DNA of 64,000 nucleotides from the NCBI RefSeq assembly GCF_011297335.1, contig NZ_JAAOTJ010000020.1:62001-126000 (forward strand). The letters run 5' to 3'. The notes under the pieces were generated by a model. The model saw nothing but the letters and a program-made list of their open reading frames with translations. It made no database searches and was not told the origin of the DNA. Origin of the DNA: Catellatospora methionotrophica (GTDB lineage: Bacteria > Actinomycetota > Actinomycetes > Mycobacteriales > Micromonosporaceae). A program made the position numbers and the translations under genes. This document shows, piece by piece, positions 39,751-48,441 of this stretch (positions are counted from its first letter, which is position 1; the number at the start of each line of letters is the position of its first letter).

Positions 39751-40362
39751 TCAGCAGGGGGTGGTGTTGGTGGTCCGGGTTACGGGGATGGTGGCGAGCG
39801 GGGTCAGGGGCGGGTTGTCGACGGCGTACGGGGCACCGTCGTGCTTGCTGAACTCGACCACGGCCTGCACTGACATCGGCACGAAGAACAGCTCGAACTC
39901 CTTGCCCGCATCGCCGGGTGCACCGATCATCACCTTGTCGACCCGCCACGAGTCGCCGTCGAACTGGAGGAGCTTCTCCCAGAAGTACTTCGTGTCGCCC
40001 ACGTGCTTGATGAACAGCCCGACCTCCCGGCCCGCCGGTTTGGTGCCCTGCCCGGTGAGGTCGGCGCACTGCGGCACGGCAGCGGCGCTGGTCAGCGTGT
40101 AGGCGACCGGTGAGGGCGACGGCGGTGTGGCGGGTGCGGCGGCCGACTGCGGCGCGGAGGCGGTGGAAGTCGGTTTCGGGTCGGGCCGCAGCCGCTCCGC
40201 CAGCGGGGGTCCGACAGCGGCGATGACGGCGACGATGATGCCACCGAGGACGGTCCACTTGACCGCGGCCGGGACGCGGCCGTCTCGGGTGGGCTCCGGC
40301 GTTGGCGTGTTCTCCGGTTCAGGCATCCTTTGTGGATACCGCACACGGGCGAGGTGTGCCAT
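39751..40362 (-). CDS. Single-pass membrane protein of unknown function
   Basis: 203 residues from ATG 40362, or 191 from ATG 40326; neither start has a good Shine-Dalgarno. Acidic/Pro-rich cytoplasmic start (PEPENTPTPEPTRDG), one transmembrane helix (VKWTVLGGIIVAVIAAVG), a Pro/Ser/Thr linker, then an extracellular domain with AAVPQCADLTGQG and FELFFVPMSVQAVVEF. Looks like a surface-exposed beta domain; no family recognised. The gene upstream ends 22 bases before. Confidence 0.65.
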   Translation of the reverse strand: MAHLARVRYPQRMPEPENTPTPEPTRDGRVPAAVKWTVLGGIIVAVIAAVGPPLAERLRPDPKPTSTASAPQSAAAPATPPSPSPVAYTLTSAAAVPQCADLTGQGTKPAGREVGLFIKHVGDTKYFWEKLLQFDGDSWRVDKVMIGAPGDAGKEFELFFVPMSVQAVVEFSKHDGAPYAVDNPPLTPLATIPVTRTTNTTPC

Positions 40363-40384
40363 CGCCCGCGCGCGGTATATCGCG

Positions 40385-41011
40385 TCAGCGCAACGTCACT
40401 GCGGCCAGGACGGTCGGTGAGCCGCCGTCCCAGGAACCGGTGAGCACGGGTCCGTCACTGTCGGCGGATCCGAGCACCCGGTGTACGACCAGCTCGACAG
40501 TGCCGGTGATGATGCGGCCGGGGTCGCCGTCGGTGGTCTGCTCGATGGGGCCGACGGTCGGCACGGCGGTGCCGGGGGTGCCGCTGCCGCGCAGGGTCAT
40601 CGCGGGGGTGCGCTGCTCCTGGCCGTCGTCGCCGTCGACGAACTCCTCGGCCTCGCCGCCGCCGGTCAGGATCGCGGTGGCCAGCGCCTGCAGGTAGACG
40701 GGGTCGCCGGTGGCGTCGTACACCCAGCGCTTGCCGAGCACGGAGTGCTCGGTGGTGCCGACCAGCCACGGCTCGCCGCCGTCCAGCGGCGCGGCCCGGT
40801 AGGTGAGCGGGACGTGCAGGACGGGGCCGTCACCGGCCTGGACGAGCATCGTCTCGACGCCGACCTCGCCGTCGGGGTCGTCGAAGCGGCAGGCGGACAC
40901 CCGCCGCACGCCGGGCTCGGCCGGTCCCTGATACCAGGACCGGGTGGGCAGCCACGAGTCGATCAATTCGAGCTTGGTCGGTCGGATCTCCGCACGGTAC
41001 AGAAGCGCCAT
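40385..41011 (-). CDS. CG0192-type/maltokinase-N-like domain protein
   Basis: 208 residues from ATG 41011 (MALLYRAEIRPTKLELIDSW). The pattern PTKLELIDSWLPTRSWYQG, CRFDDPDGEVGVETML, and LTYRAAPLDGGEPWLVGTTEHSVLGKRWVYDATGDPVY is that of actinobacterial CG0192-related proteins that share the N-terminal cap of maltokinase. The function is not established; kinases of this kind have a further catalytic domain that is absent here. Possible operon with the next minus-strand gene. Confidence 0.82.
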   Translation of the reverse strand: MALLYRAEIRPTKLELIDSWLPTRSWYQGPAEPGVRRVSACRFDDPDGEVGVETMLVQAGDGPVLHVPLTYRAAPLDGGEPWLVGTTEHSVLGKRWVYDATGDPVYLQALATAILTGGGEAEEFVDGDDGQEQRTPAMTLRGSGTPGTAVPTVGPIEQTTDGDPGRIITGTVELVVHRVLGSADSDGPVLTGSWDGGSPTVLAAVTLR

Positions 41012-41145
41012 GTCCGGCATGGTAGACGCCGGTCGGGACGCCCCAGCGGGGCCGCCGCGGTGCGGTAGCACGCGTCACCGCCCAAACGCGGCGAAGATCG
41101 GCGAAGCGAACTCCGGGCGTACGCTCGGGGCGTAGTTTCGGACGG

Positions 41146-42882
41146 GTGGCCACCCTGCTGACGGTGAGCGTGGGCCTGCCCAAGGACGTCGACTGGCGCG
41201 GGCGGACCGTGTACACCGGTGTGTGGAAGCAGCCCGTGGACGGCCCGGTGCTGCTGCGCCGCCTCAACCTCGACGGCGACGGCCAGGGCGACCTGGGCGG
41301 GCACGGCGGTGAGCAGCGCGCCGTGCTGGTGTACCAGCAGGACTCCTACCGCTACTGGCAGGAGGTGCTGGGCCGGGACGACCTGGTGCCGGGCCAGTTC
41401 GGGGAGAACTTCACCGTCGACGGGCTGCCCGACGACGAGGTGTGCATCGGTGACCGCTACCGCGTCGGCGAGGCCGTCGTCGAGGTGACCCAGCCTCGGG
41501 TGACCTGCTATCGGGTCGGGATGCGGATGAACGAGCCGCGTATGGCGGCGCTGATGGTCGCCCACCACCGGCCGGGTTTCTACCTGCGGGTGCTGACCGA
41601 GGGGCTGGTGCGGGCCGGGGACGAGTTCGTGAAACTGTCGACCGGGCCCGAGGCGATGACGGTCGCGGAGATCGACGCCCTGCTGTACCTGCCGGGCCAC
41701 TCCCGTGACGACGCCGCGCGGGCGCTGCGTATACCGGCGCTCAGCCCGGGCTGGCAGACCTCCATGCAGGGGCTGCTGGAGCAGGCCGGTGGGCAGGAGG
41801 GCAACGCGGGTCTGGAGACGGCGGCCGCCCCGCCCGCGTGGGCCGGGTTCCGGCCGCTGACCGTGACCGCGCTCGACGAGGAGACCAGCGACGTCTTCTC
41901 GCTGCACCTGGCCGCCGCCGACGGGACCCCGCTGCCGGCCGCGCTGCCCGGCCAGTTCCTGACGGTGCGGCTGCCCGGTCCGGCCGGGCCGATCATCCGC
42001 AGCTACTCGCTGTCGGGCACGCCCGGCGACGCGGTGTACCGGATCAGCGTGAAGCAGGAGCCGCACGGCGCGGCGGGCACGTATCTGCGCGCCAACGCCC
42101 GGCCCGGCCTGACCGTGGACGCGGCCGCGCCGCGCGGCTCGTTCACGCTGGACACCGGCGAGCAGCCGGTGCTGCTGCTGTCGGCCGGGATCGGGGCGAC
42201 GCCGGTGATGGCGATGCTGCACGCCCTCGCCGCGACGCAGCCGGAGCGCACGGTGTGGTGGGTGCACGGCGCGCGGGACGCCGCCGAGCATGCCTTCGCT
42301 GTGGAGAGCCGCGAGCTGCTGAGACGGCTGCCGAACGCGCACGCGTACATCTGTTACAGCCGCCCCGGCCCCGAGGACCGCGATTTCGACAGCACGGGAC
42401 GGATCACGCCGGACGTGCTGCGCGCGCTGAACCTGCCCCCGGACACGGCCGCCTACCTGTGCGGCCCGACGGCGTTCATGAGCGAGATCACGGCCGCGCT
42501 CGGCGAACTGGGGCTGGGCGCAACGCAGGTGCACAGCGAGCTGTTCGGCGCGCAGGGCGGCCTGACCCCCGGCATCGCGGCCGCGCCCGCCCCGCCGCCG
42601 CATGCGCCGGACGGCACACCGGGCACGGGTCCGGCGGTGTCGTTCGTCCGCAGCGGGCTGACCGTGCCGTGGAGTCCGGCGTACGCCAGCCTGCTGGAGT
42701 TCGCCGAGGCGTGTGATGTGCCGGTGCGCTGGTCCTGCCGGACAGGGGTGTGTCACACCTGCGTGAGCGGTCTGCTGTCCGGCCAGGTGGCGTACTCGCC
42801 CGAGCCGGTCGAGGAGCCCGGCGACGGGAACCTGCTGATCTGCTGCTCCGAGCCGACCTCGGAGCTGGCCCTGGACCTGTGA
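41146..42882 (+). CDS. MOSC-FNR-2Fe-2S ferredoxin fusion oxidoreductase
   Basis: 578 residues from GTG 41146. Residues 1-165: MOSC domain (GDGQGDLGGHGGEQRAVLVY, GQFGENFTVDGL, Cys in PRVTCYRVGM). Residues ~235-460: ferredoxin reductase-like FAD/NAD domain (RSYSLSGTP for FAD, LLSAGIGATPVMAMLHAL and YLCGPTAFM for NAD). Residues ~485-578: plant-type ferredoxin with C-x4-C-x2-C (WSCRTGVCHTCVSG) and the fourth Cys in LICCSEP. Related to YiiM/CBS-type reductases that transfer electrons to Moco-using or reductive detoxification partners (e.g. N-hydroxylated purines). Start of a monocistronic unit; a family A palindrome follows. Confidence 0.9.
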   Translation: MATLLTVSVGLPKDVDWRGRTVYTGVWKQPVDGPVLLRRLNLDGDGQGDLGGHGGEQRAVLVYQQDSYRYWQEVLGRDDLVPGQFGENFTVDGLPDDEVCIGDRYRVGEAVVEVTQPRVTCYRVGMRMNEPRMAALMVAHHRPGFYLRVLTEGLVRAGDEFVKLSTGPEAMTVAEIDALLYLPGHSRDDAARALRIPALSPGWQTSMQGLLEQAGGQEGNAGLETAAAPPAWAGFRPLTVTALDEETSDVFSLHLAAADGTPLPAALPGQFLTVRLPGPAGPIIRSYSLSGTPGDAVYRISVKQEPHGAAGTYLRANARPGLTVDAAAPRGSFTLDTGEQPVLLLSAGIGATPVMAMLHALAATQPERTVWWVHGARDAAEHAFAVESRELLRRLPNAHAYICYSRPGPEDRDFDSTGRITPDVLRALNLPPDTAAYLCGPTAFMSEITAALGELGLGATQVHSELFGAQGGLTPGIAAAPAPPPHAPDGTPGTGPAVSFVRSGLTVPWSPAYASLLEFAEACDVPVRWSCRTGVCHTCVSGLLSGQVAYSPEPVEEPGDGNLLICCSEPTSELALDL

Positions 42883-42924
42883 CGGGTCGCCGCTGGCGGC
42901 CGTGAGGGCCGTTGTCCCGCTGTT

Positions 42925-42985
42925 GATCGCTGTTTCGGGTCAGAAACGGTGGTTGGAGCGCAGATCATGACACGAAACAGCGATC
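42925..42985. repeat. 61-nt palindromic element, family A copy 2
   Basis: GATCGCTGTTTCGGGTCA at the left and TGACACGAAACAGCGATC at the right (17 of 18 positions pair). Exactly 61 nt. Between convergent genes. Confidence 0.88.
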
Positions 42986-43020
42986 ATGCCTGGGTGCTCC
43001 GGGCGGCCTGCTGGCGTGCA

Positions 43021-43920
43021 TCAGAACGTCTTGAAGCTGCGGATCGGCATGCGGGGGCCGTATTTCGGGGCGCCGATGCCGGAGGACTCGATGAGGTGGC
43101 AGACCCGGCCGCGGTGGCCGGCGAACGGGGCGAGCAGCTCCAGCATCCGGGCGTCGGTGCCGCGCGGCTCCCCGGCCAGGGCGTAGCAGACGAAGTTCGG
43201 CAGGTGGAAGTCGCCGACGCTGACCGCGTCGGGGTCGCCGAACACCACGGCGGCCGTCTCGGCGGCGGTCCACGGGCCGATGCCGCGGATGGTGAGCAGG
43301 TGCGCGGTCAGGGCCGCGCTGTCGGGGCGGCGTTCGAGCCGCCCGGCCTGGGCGGCGACCCGGCGCAGGGTGTCGGCCCGCCGCTGCTCCAGCCCCAGTG
43401 GATGGAACTCGTAGTACTGGGCGCCCGCGATGACCTCCGGGTCCGGGGGCAGCCACAGGTTGTCGACCGGGCCGGGGGCCTTGCCGCCGAACCTGCGGAC
43501 GATGGCCGCGTACGCGCGGTAGGCCTCGGTGCCGGTGACCTTCTGCTCGCACACCGCGCGCAGCAGCCGGGGCCAGGCCAGGCCGGTCGCGGGCAGGCGC
43601 AGTCCGGCGAACTCGCGGGCCAGCCGGGCGACCAGCGGATGGGCCCTGGCCAGCGCGGCGAACCCGGTGACGTCGTCGCGCAGCCCGGCGATGGCCTCGG
43701 CGCGTTCGGCCAGCCAGCCCGCGCCCGCCCCGTACGCCTCGATGTGCAGGAAGCCGCCTGCCGAGCGCAGGGCGAGACTGCCCGGACCCTCGGGTGTCCG
43801 GGCAGCCAGCCAGTAGACGCCGTCGACCCAGCGTGAGCAGGGGTCGTGGCGACCGAGGCTGAGCTGCGCGAGCGTACCGGCGATGTCGTATCGCTCAGGC
43901 AGCTCGTGTCGCTCGGTCAC
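43021..43920 (-). CDS. AlkA-type DNA-3-methyladenine glycosylase (HhH-GPD)
   Basis: 299 residues from GTG 43920. C-terminal half is the HhH-GPD fold: LLRAVCEQKVTGTEAYRAY (HhH first helices), LLTIRGIGPWTAAETAAVVFGDPDAVSVGDFHLPN, with the catalytic Asp in VGDFHLP and the hairpin GIGPW. N-terminal half (SLGRHDPCSRWVDGVYWLA) is the AlkA-like beta domain. Removes alkylated purines, base excision repair. Adjacent to the LPMO gene, no shared operon beyond 19 bases. Confidence 0.88.
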   Translation of the reverse strand: MTERHELPERYDIAGTLAQLSLGRHDPCSRWVDGVYWLAARTPEGPGSLALRSAGGFLHIEAYGAGAGWLAERAEAIAGLRDDVTGFAALARAHPLVARLAREFAGLRLPATGLAWPRLLRAVCEQKVTGTEAYRAYAAIVRRFGGKAPGPVDNLWLPPDPEVIAGAQYYEFHPLGLEQRRADTLRRVAAQAGRLERRPDSAALTAHLLTIRGIGPWTAAETAAVVFGDPDAVSVGDFHLPNFVCYALAGEPRGTDARMLELLAPFAGHRGRVCHLIESSGIGAPKYGPRMPIRSFKTF

Positions 43921-43939
43921 GGCATCGAATCTGCCACGC

Positions 43940-44881
43940 TCAGACGGCCACCCACAGGGCGGGGGTGGTGGCGGGCTCCCAGCCGGACAGCGAGGTGTGC
44001 GCCTGGCGGCAGGCGTAGACGACGCCCTGGTAGGTCACCCGGGCCCCGGTCGCGTAGCCGACGTTCGGCGCCCACGCCGGGTACGACCCGGTCGGGCTGG
44101 CCGACGGGCTGCTGCTCGGCGGTGCCGACGGGGAAGCGCTGGGCGACCTGCTCGGCGACGCGCTGGGCGAGGGCGGGGCACTGGGCGACGCGCTCGGCGA
44201 CGGCGGCGCGCTCGGCGACACCGACGGCGACGGCACGGTGCCGCCGAGGACCACGTCGGCGCACGAGTAGAACGCCTCCGGGCTGTCCGAGCGCTGCCAG
44301 ACCATGTAGATCAGGTGGCGGCCGGGGTGCCCGGACGGGATGGTCCCGGCGAGGTGGTAGTAGCCGTCGGTGACCGCCGGGTTGGTGACGGTCAGGAACG
44401 GGCTGGCCTCCAGGTCGCTCCAGCGCAGCGGGGTGACCGGGTTGTAGCCGGGCCGGGTGATGTAGAGCTGCCAGGTGCCCAGGTGCGGGGCGGTGGCGCG
44501 GATCCGGAAGGTGTACGCCCCGGACGCGGGCAGCGTGGTCGTCGGCCAGTCGCCGCGGCCCAGGTCGAGGCCGGCGTACTTGGTGCGGTTGGCGCTGCAC
44601 AGCTTGCCGTCGGGGATGATGCTGCGGTGCTGCCCGGCGGCGTTGGCGACGTTCACCTCGTTCCAGTCGTAGAGCGGCTGGGTGCCGCCGAGCGCGACGA
44701 CGGCCTTGCAGGCGTTCGTGTCGGGCGACTCGGGGCCTTCGAGGTAGCAGGTGTAGACGCGGCTGGCCGGGTTGGTCATGGTGCCGTGGCTCGACGCGGG
44801 CCCGGTCAGGGCGATCACGGCGAGGGTCGGGGCGAGGGCCAGGACGGTCGTGGCGAGGGCAGCGCGGGTAACGGCGCGCAT
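43940..44881 (-). CDS. Secreted AA10 lytic polysaccharide monooxygenase with CBM5/12
   Basis: 313 residues from ATG 44881 with AGAGAGG eight bases upstream; GTG 44890 is a weaker start. Signal peptide (~1-31) leaves His32 as the mature N-terminal copper ligand (HGTMTNPASR). Second histidine-brace His in APHLGTWQLYI. AA10 domain to about 205, then a Pro/Ser linker of about 60 residues, then a CBM5/12 module (YPAWAPNVGYATGARVTYQGVVY, ending ATTPALWV). Oxidative cleavage of chitin or cellulose. The upstream region holds AAGTTTCCTTATTGGAACTT, an imperfect inverted repeat that may be an operator. Confidence 0.92.
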   Translation of the reverse strand: MRAVTRAALATTVLALAPTLAVIALTGPASSHGTMTNPASRVYTCYLEGPESPDTNACKAVVALGGTQPLYDWNEVNVANAAGQHRSIIPDGKLCSANRTKYAGLDLGRGDWPTTTLPASGAYTFRIRATAPHLGTWQLYITRPGYNPVTPLRWSDLEASPFLTVTNPAVTDGYYHLAGTIPSGHPGRHLIYMVWQRSDSPEAFYSCADVVLGGTVPSPSVSPSAPPSPSASPSAPPSPSASPSRSPSASPSAPPSSSPSASPTGSYPAWAPNVGYATGARVTYQGVVYACRQAHTSLSGWEPATTPALWVAV

Positions 44882-44980
44882 GCGGTCCACCTCTCTGTGG
44901 GAAGTTCCAATAAGGAAACTTAACTAAGAGATGAACTTACGCCTCACGTCCATGCTGATCAATGGGTCGCCGCCGGACCG

Positions 44981-45940
44981 TTACGCGACGGCGGACTGCC
45001 CCCGCTGGGCGGCCAGGGCCAGCGAGCGGTGCAGGAGTTTGCCGTCGCCGAGCAGGTGGCGCAACTTCTTCTCCAGGCCCGCGATCGGGACCAGGTTCTG
45101 CGGGGCGCGGGGGTCCTTGTAGGGCAGCGAGGCGAAGCGGGGGATCGTCGCCGTCGACAGCTCGGCCAGCGCGACGGCCTGGTGTTCGGGCAGTTCGGCC
45201 GAGCACTCGACACGCACGATGCCCGCCCAGGGCGAGCTGCCGCCGTGCGGCAGGCGCAGATACCAGGTGAGCCGCTCGTAGACGCCCGCGATCCGGAAGA
45301 CCGGGGTGCGCTGCGCGGGCTTCAGCGCGGCGACCACGCTGATCAGGCGGTCGGGCAGGTACTGCTTCTGCTGGGTCTTGATGTAGCCCAGGGTGCGCGG
45401 CAGCGCGTCGCGGCTGCGCAGCGGCCCGTCCACGATCAGCAGATCGCCGTCCTCCCGCAACTGCCGGGACACCTCGATCTCCAGCTCGGTCAGCGCCCGC
45501 TGCACGCCGTTGGACAGGTCGCCCTCCTCCGCGCCGATGATGGTCTCCGCGCGGTAGCGGGCGGCCTGCCCGGCGTTCACGTCGGCGGGGCGCTCGGCGG
45601 CGGTGAACAGGGTGCGCTCGACCTTCACGCCGGTGACGCTGGCCCCGGACGAGCGCTCGCAGCGCACCACCCCGGCCGCGTACGAGCAGGCCAGACCGGG
45701 GCGGGTGACCCCGTCGTGGTCCTCGATCCAGAGCCGGGCGTCGGTGCGGCGTACGCCGTCGACGAGCAGCACCACGTCCGGGGCGCGTACGCCCGGCGGG
45801 GTGTCCAGGGGTCGCCAGTCCGCCGCCAGCAGCTCGATCTCGGCGTCGAGCTTGGCGCTGCTGGCCTCGGCGGGCCCCCGGTCCGCGCCGTCGAGGCTGG
45901 CGCCGAAGCCGGGATCCCAGGCGTCCACATGGAACTTCAT
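44981..45940 (-). CDS. nurA: NurA-domain nuclease, last gene of the herA-sbcD-sbcC-nurA operon
   Basis: 319 residues from ATG 45940. NurA-like features: first acidic site VVLLVDGVRRTD (Asp61), second DLLIVDGPLRSRD (Asp171) followed by LPRTLGYIKTQQKQYLP, and a C-terminal RFASLPYKDPRAPQNLVPIAGLEKKLRHLLGD which matches the closing part of the family. NurA is an RNase H-like nuclease with 5'-3' exo and ssDNA endo activity that is driven by the HerA ring. It starts 23 bases after the SbcC stop. The assignment is by eye and by operon context; residues should be checked with a profile. Confidence 0.75.
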   Translation of the reverse strand: MKFHVDAWDPGFGASLDGADRGPAEASSAKLDAEIELLAADWRPLDTPPGVRAPDVVLLVDGVRRTDARLWIEDHDGVTRPGLACSYAAGVVRCERSSGASVTGVKVERTLFTAAERPADVNAGQAARYRAETIIGAEEGDLSNGVQRALTELEIEVSRQLREDGDLLIVDGPLRSRDALPRTLGYIKTQQKQYLPDRLISVVAALKPAQRTPVFRIAGVYERLTWYLRLPHGGSSPWAGIVRVECSAELPEHQAVALAELSTATIPRFASLPYKDPRAPQNLVPIAGLEKKLRHLLGDGKLLHRSLALAAQRGQSAVA

Positions 45941-45963
45941 GAGATCTGTCTACCAGCTCTCGT

Positions 45964-48441
45964 CTATCCGACCCGCTCCACGCGGGCCGTACGGGCGTCC
46001 TTGCTGATCTCGAAGCGGACCGGGATGCGTTCAGCCAGCGCCTGCACGTGCGTCACCACGCCGACCATGCGATCACCCGTCGCCGCAAGGTTCTCCAGCG
46101 TAGCGGCGACCGTGTCCAGGGTGGACGCGTCCAATGTGCCGAAGCCCTCGTCGAGCATGATGGACTCCAGGCTCGCCGTCGGCGACAGGCCGCCGAGCTG
46201 GTCGGCCAGCGCCAGCGCGAGCGCCAGCGAGGCCTGGAACGTCTCGCCGCCCGACAGGGTGCGCACGGTGCGGCGCAGCCCGGCGTCGTGGTGGTCGACC
46301 ACGAAGAACTCGCGGTCCTCGTGGATGAGGTCGTACTGCCCGCCGGACAGCTCGCGCAGGATCGCCGACGCGCCGTCCACGAGGGCGTCCAGCGCCTCCT
46401 GCAGCAGCCACGCCTCGAAGTTGTTGGCCCGCAGGTGGGTGGCCAGCGCCGTGGCCACCTGCCGGTCGGTCTCGACCACGGCCCGCTGCGCCCGCAGCGT
46501 CTCGGCCTGCGCGCGCCGCTCCAGCAGCGTGTCCCGGGCGGCGGCCATGCGCTCCACGGTCACCGCGGCGGCCCGCTGGTGCTCCCCGGCACCCGGCCGG
46601 GGCAGCGCGGCTGCCGCGAACATCTCGTCGAGGCGGTGCACCAGCGCGGTCGCGTGCTCGCGGGCCTGGGCCAGCCGCCCCCGCTCGCCGTCACGGGCGG
46701 TCTGCGCGGCGGCGGCCTGCTCGCGGGCCCAGCCGTCCAGGGCGCGCCACGCGGCCGCGAGGTCGTCGCGGTCGGCGGCGGGCGGGACCAGCGCGGTCAC
46801 CGTGTCGCGGGCCGCGTCGAACGAGCGCCAGCCCGCCGCCAGCCGGTCCTGGGCCTGCTGGGCGAACCCGGCGGCCTGCCGTTGCGCCTCCCGCGCGGCC
46901 CGCAGTGCCGTGGTCGCCATGGCCAGTTCGCGGCGCAGCGCCTCGGCGGCGGTGAGCTGTTCGCGCAGCTTCGGCACCGGGGCGGCGCCGTGCAGCACCC
47001 GGGCGACCTCGGCGGCCCGCACCCCGAGGGCCTCACGCTGCGTGGACGCCCGCGCGTGCCGCACGCTCGCCTCGTTGACCTTGCGGTCGAGCTGCTCGCG
47101 CGCGGCACGGGTGGTGGTCACCGTCTGCTCGGCCTGCTCGACGACCTTCTTCGCGGCGGTCATCGCGGGCTGGTCGGGCATCGGTGGCACGGTCGCCACG
47201 TGCTGCGTGCAGACCGGGCAGGCGTGCCCCGCCTTCAGGTCCCGGCGCAGCCAGGCGGCCCGGTCGGAGGTCTGCGCGGCCTGCAGCGCCTGCTGCGCGT
47301 CGGTCAGCGCCCGCTCGGCCTGCGTCTGGCGGGCCACGGCGGTCTGCTGCGCGCCGAGCGCGGAGTCGTGCAGCTGCTGCGCCTGCGACGCGGCCGCGTC
47401 GAGTTCGGACAGCTGGGTGGCCAGCCGCGAGTTCTCGGCGTGCGCCTCCAGCAGCCCGCGCAGCACCGTCGGGTCGGCGGCTGCCTCCAGCTGGGCGCGC
47501 ACCTTCTCCTCGGACTCCTCGGCGGTGCCGACCGCGATCGCGGCGTCGGCCGCGGCGGCCGCCGCGGCACGGGCCGTCTGCGCCAGCGTGGTCACCCCGG
47601 CGGGCGCGGCGACCGCGGTGAGCACGCGCAGCCGCTGCTCGGCGGCGGTCGCCTCGGCGCTGACCTGCTCGACCCTGCGCTGGGCCTCGGCCAGCTCCGG
47701 CAGCGCGGCGTCGACGTCGGCGGCCAGCGCGCGGGCCTGCTCCAGCCGCTGCTCGGCGGCCTCGATCGCCTCGTCGGAGGCGGCGGCGGTCAGCTCGTTG
47801 AGCACCGGCTCGGTCGCGGCGAGCTTCGCGTTGGCCTCGCCGACCAGCGTGGCGGCCTTCTCCCGGATCTTCTCGTACACGTCCAGGCCCAGCAGCCGGA
47901 CCAGGATCTCCTGCCGCTCGGCGGGCCGCGCGTGCAGGAACGCCGCGAACTCGCCCTGCGGCAGCACCACACACTTGATGAACTGGTCGTACGGCAGCCC
48001 GACCACGTCGGCAACAGCGTGGTCCAGTTCGCTCGGCGTGCCCGCCAGGGCCTCGCCCAGCTCGTCGAGCAGGTCGTCGCCGTCCAGCGTGGACGCGTCG
48101 AAGCCCGGCGTGAGCGCCTGCAGCCCGGCGGCCCGGGTCGCGGCGCGACCCTTGCCGTCCCGGCGCACCACCCGCGTCGCCGCGTACCGGGTGCCGCCCG
48201 CCTCGAAGATGAGCCGGACCGCGGCTTCGGTGGCCGACGGCGCGAGCGCGTGCGCGACGCTGCGGCCGCCGCCCCAGCGCGGCGCGGTCCCGTAGAGCGC
48301 GAAACAGATCGCGTCCAGCAGCGTCGACTTTCCCGAACCGGTCGGCCCGACCAGGGCGAAGAAGTCGCAGTCGGTCAGGTCGACCGTGGTCGGCTCCCGG
48401 AACACGGTGAACCCGCGCAGGTCCAGTCGCAGCGGCCTCAT
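45964..48441 (-). CDS. sbcC: SbcC/Rad50-type SMC-like ATPase
   Basis: 825 residues from ATG 48441, overlapping the sbcD stop by four bases (ATGA). Walker A GPTGSGKST (32-40), a long coiled coil broken by a Rad50 zinc hook CPVC at 408-411 (in HACPVCTQHV), second coiled coil, signature LSGGETFQASLALALALADQL, Walker B SIMLDEGFGTLD, and the switch His in VVTHVQALAERI. With SbcD it forms the end-processing SbcCD complex. Shorter than E. coli SbcC (~1050), typical of actinobacteria. Confidence 0.95.
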   Translation of the reverse strand: MRPLRLDLRGFTVFREPTTVDLTDCDFFALVGPTGSGKSTLLDAICFALYGTAPRWGGGRSVAHALAPSATEAAVRLIFEAGGTRYAATRVVRRDGKGRAATRAAGLQALTPGFDASTLDGDDLLDELGEALAGTPSELDHAVADVVGLPYDQFIKCVVLPQGEFAAFLHARPAERQEILVRLLGLDVYEKIREKAATLVGEANAKLAATEPVLNELTAAASDEAIEAAEQRLEQARALAADVDAALPELAEAQRRVEQVSAEATAAEQRLRVLTAVAAPAGVTTLAQTARAAAAAAADAAIAVGTAEESEEKVRAQLEAAADPTVLRGLLEAHAENSRLATQLSELDAAASQAQQLHDSALGAQQTAVARQTQAERALTDAQQALQAAQTSDRAAWLRRDLKAGHACPVCTQHVATVPPMPDQPAMTAAKKVVEQAEQTVTTTRAAREQLDRKVNEASVRHARASTQREALGVRAAEVARVLHGAAPVPKLREQLTAAEALRRELAMATTALRAAREAQRQAAGFAQQAQDRLAAGWRSFDAARDTVTALVPPAADRDDLAAAWRALDGWAREQAAAAQTARDGERGRLAQAREHATALVHRLDEMFAAAALPRPGAGEHQRAAAVTVERMAAARDTLLERRAQAETLRAQRAVVETDRQVATALATHLRANNFEAWLLQEALDALVDGASAILRELSGGQYDLIHEDREFFVVDHHDAGLRRTVRTLSGGETFQASLALALALADQLGGLSPTASLESIMLDEGFGTLDASTLDTVAATLENLAATGDRMVGVVTHVQALAERIPVRFEISKDARTARVERVG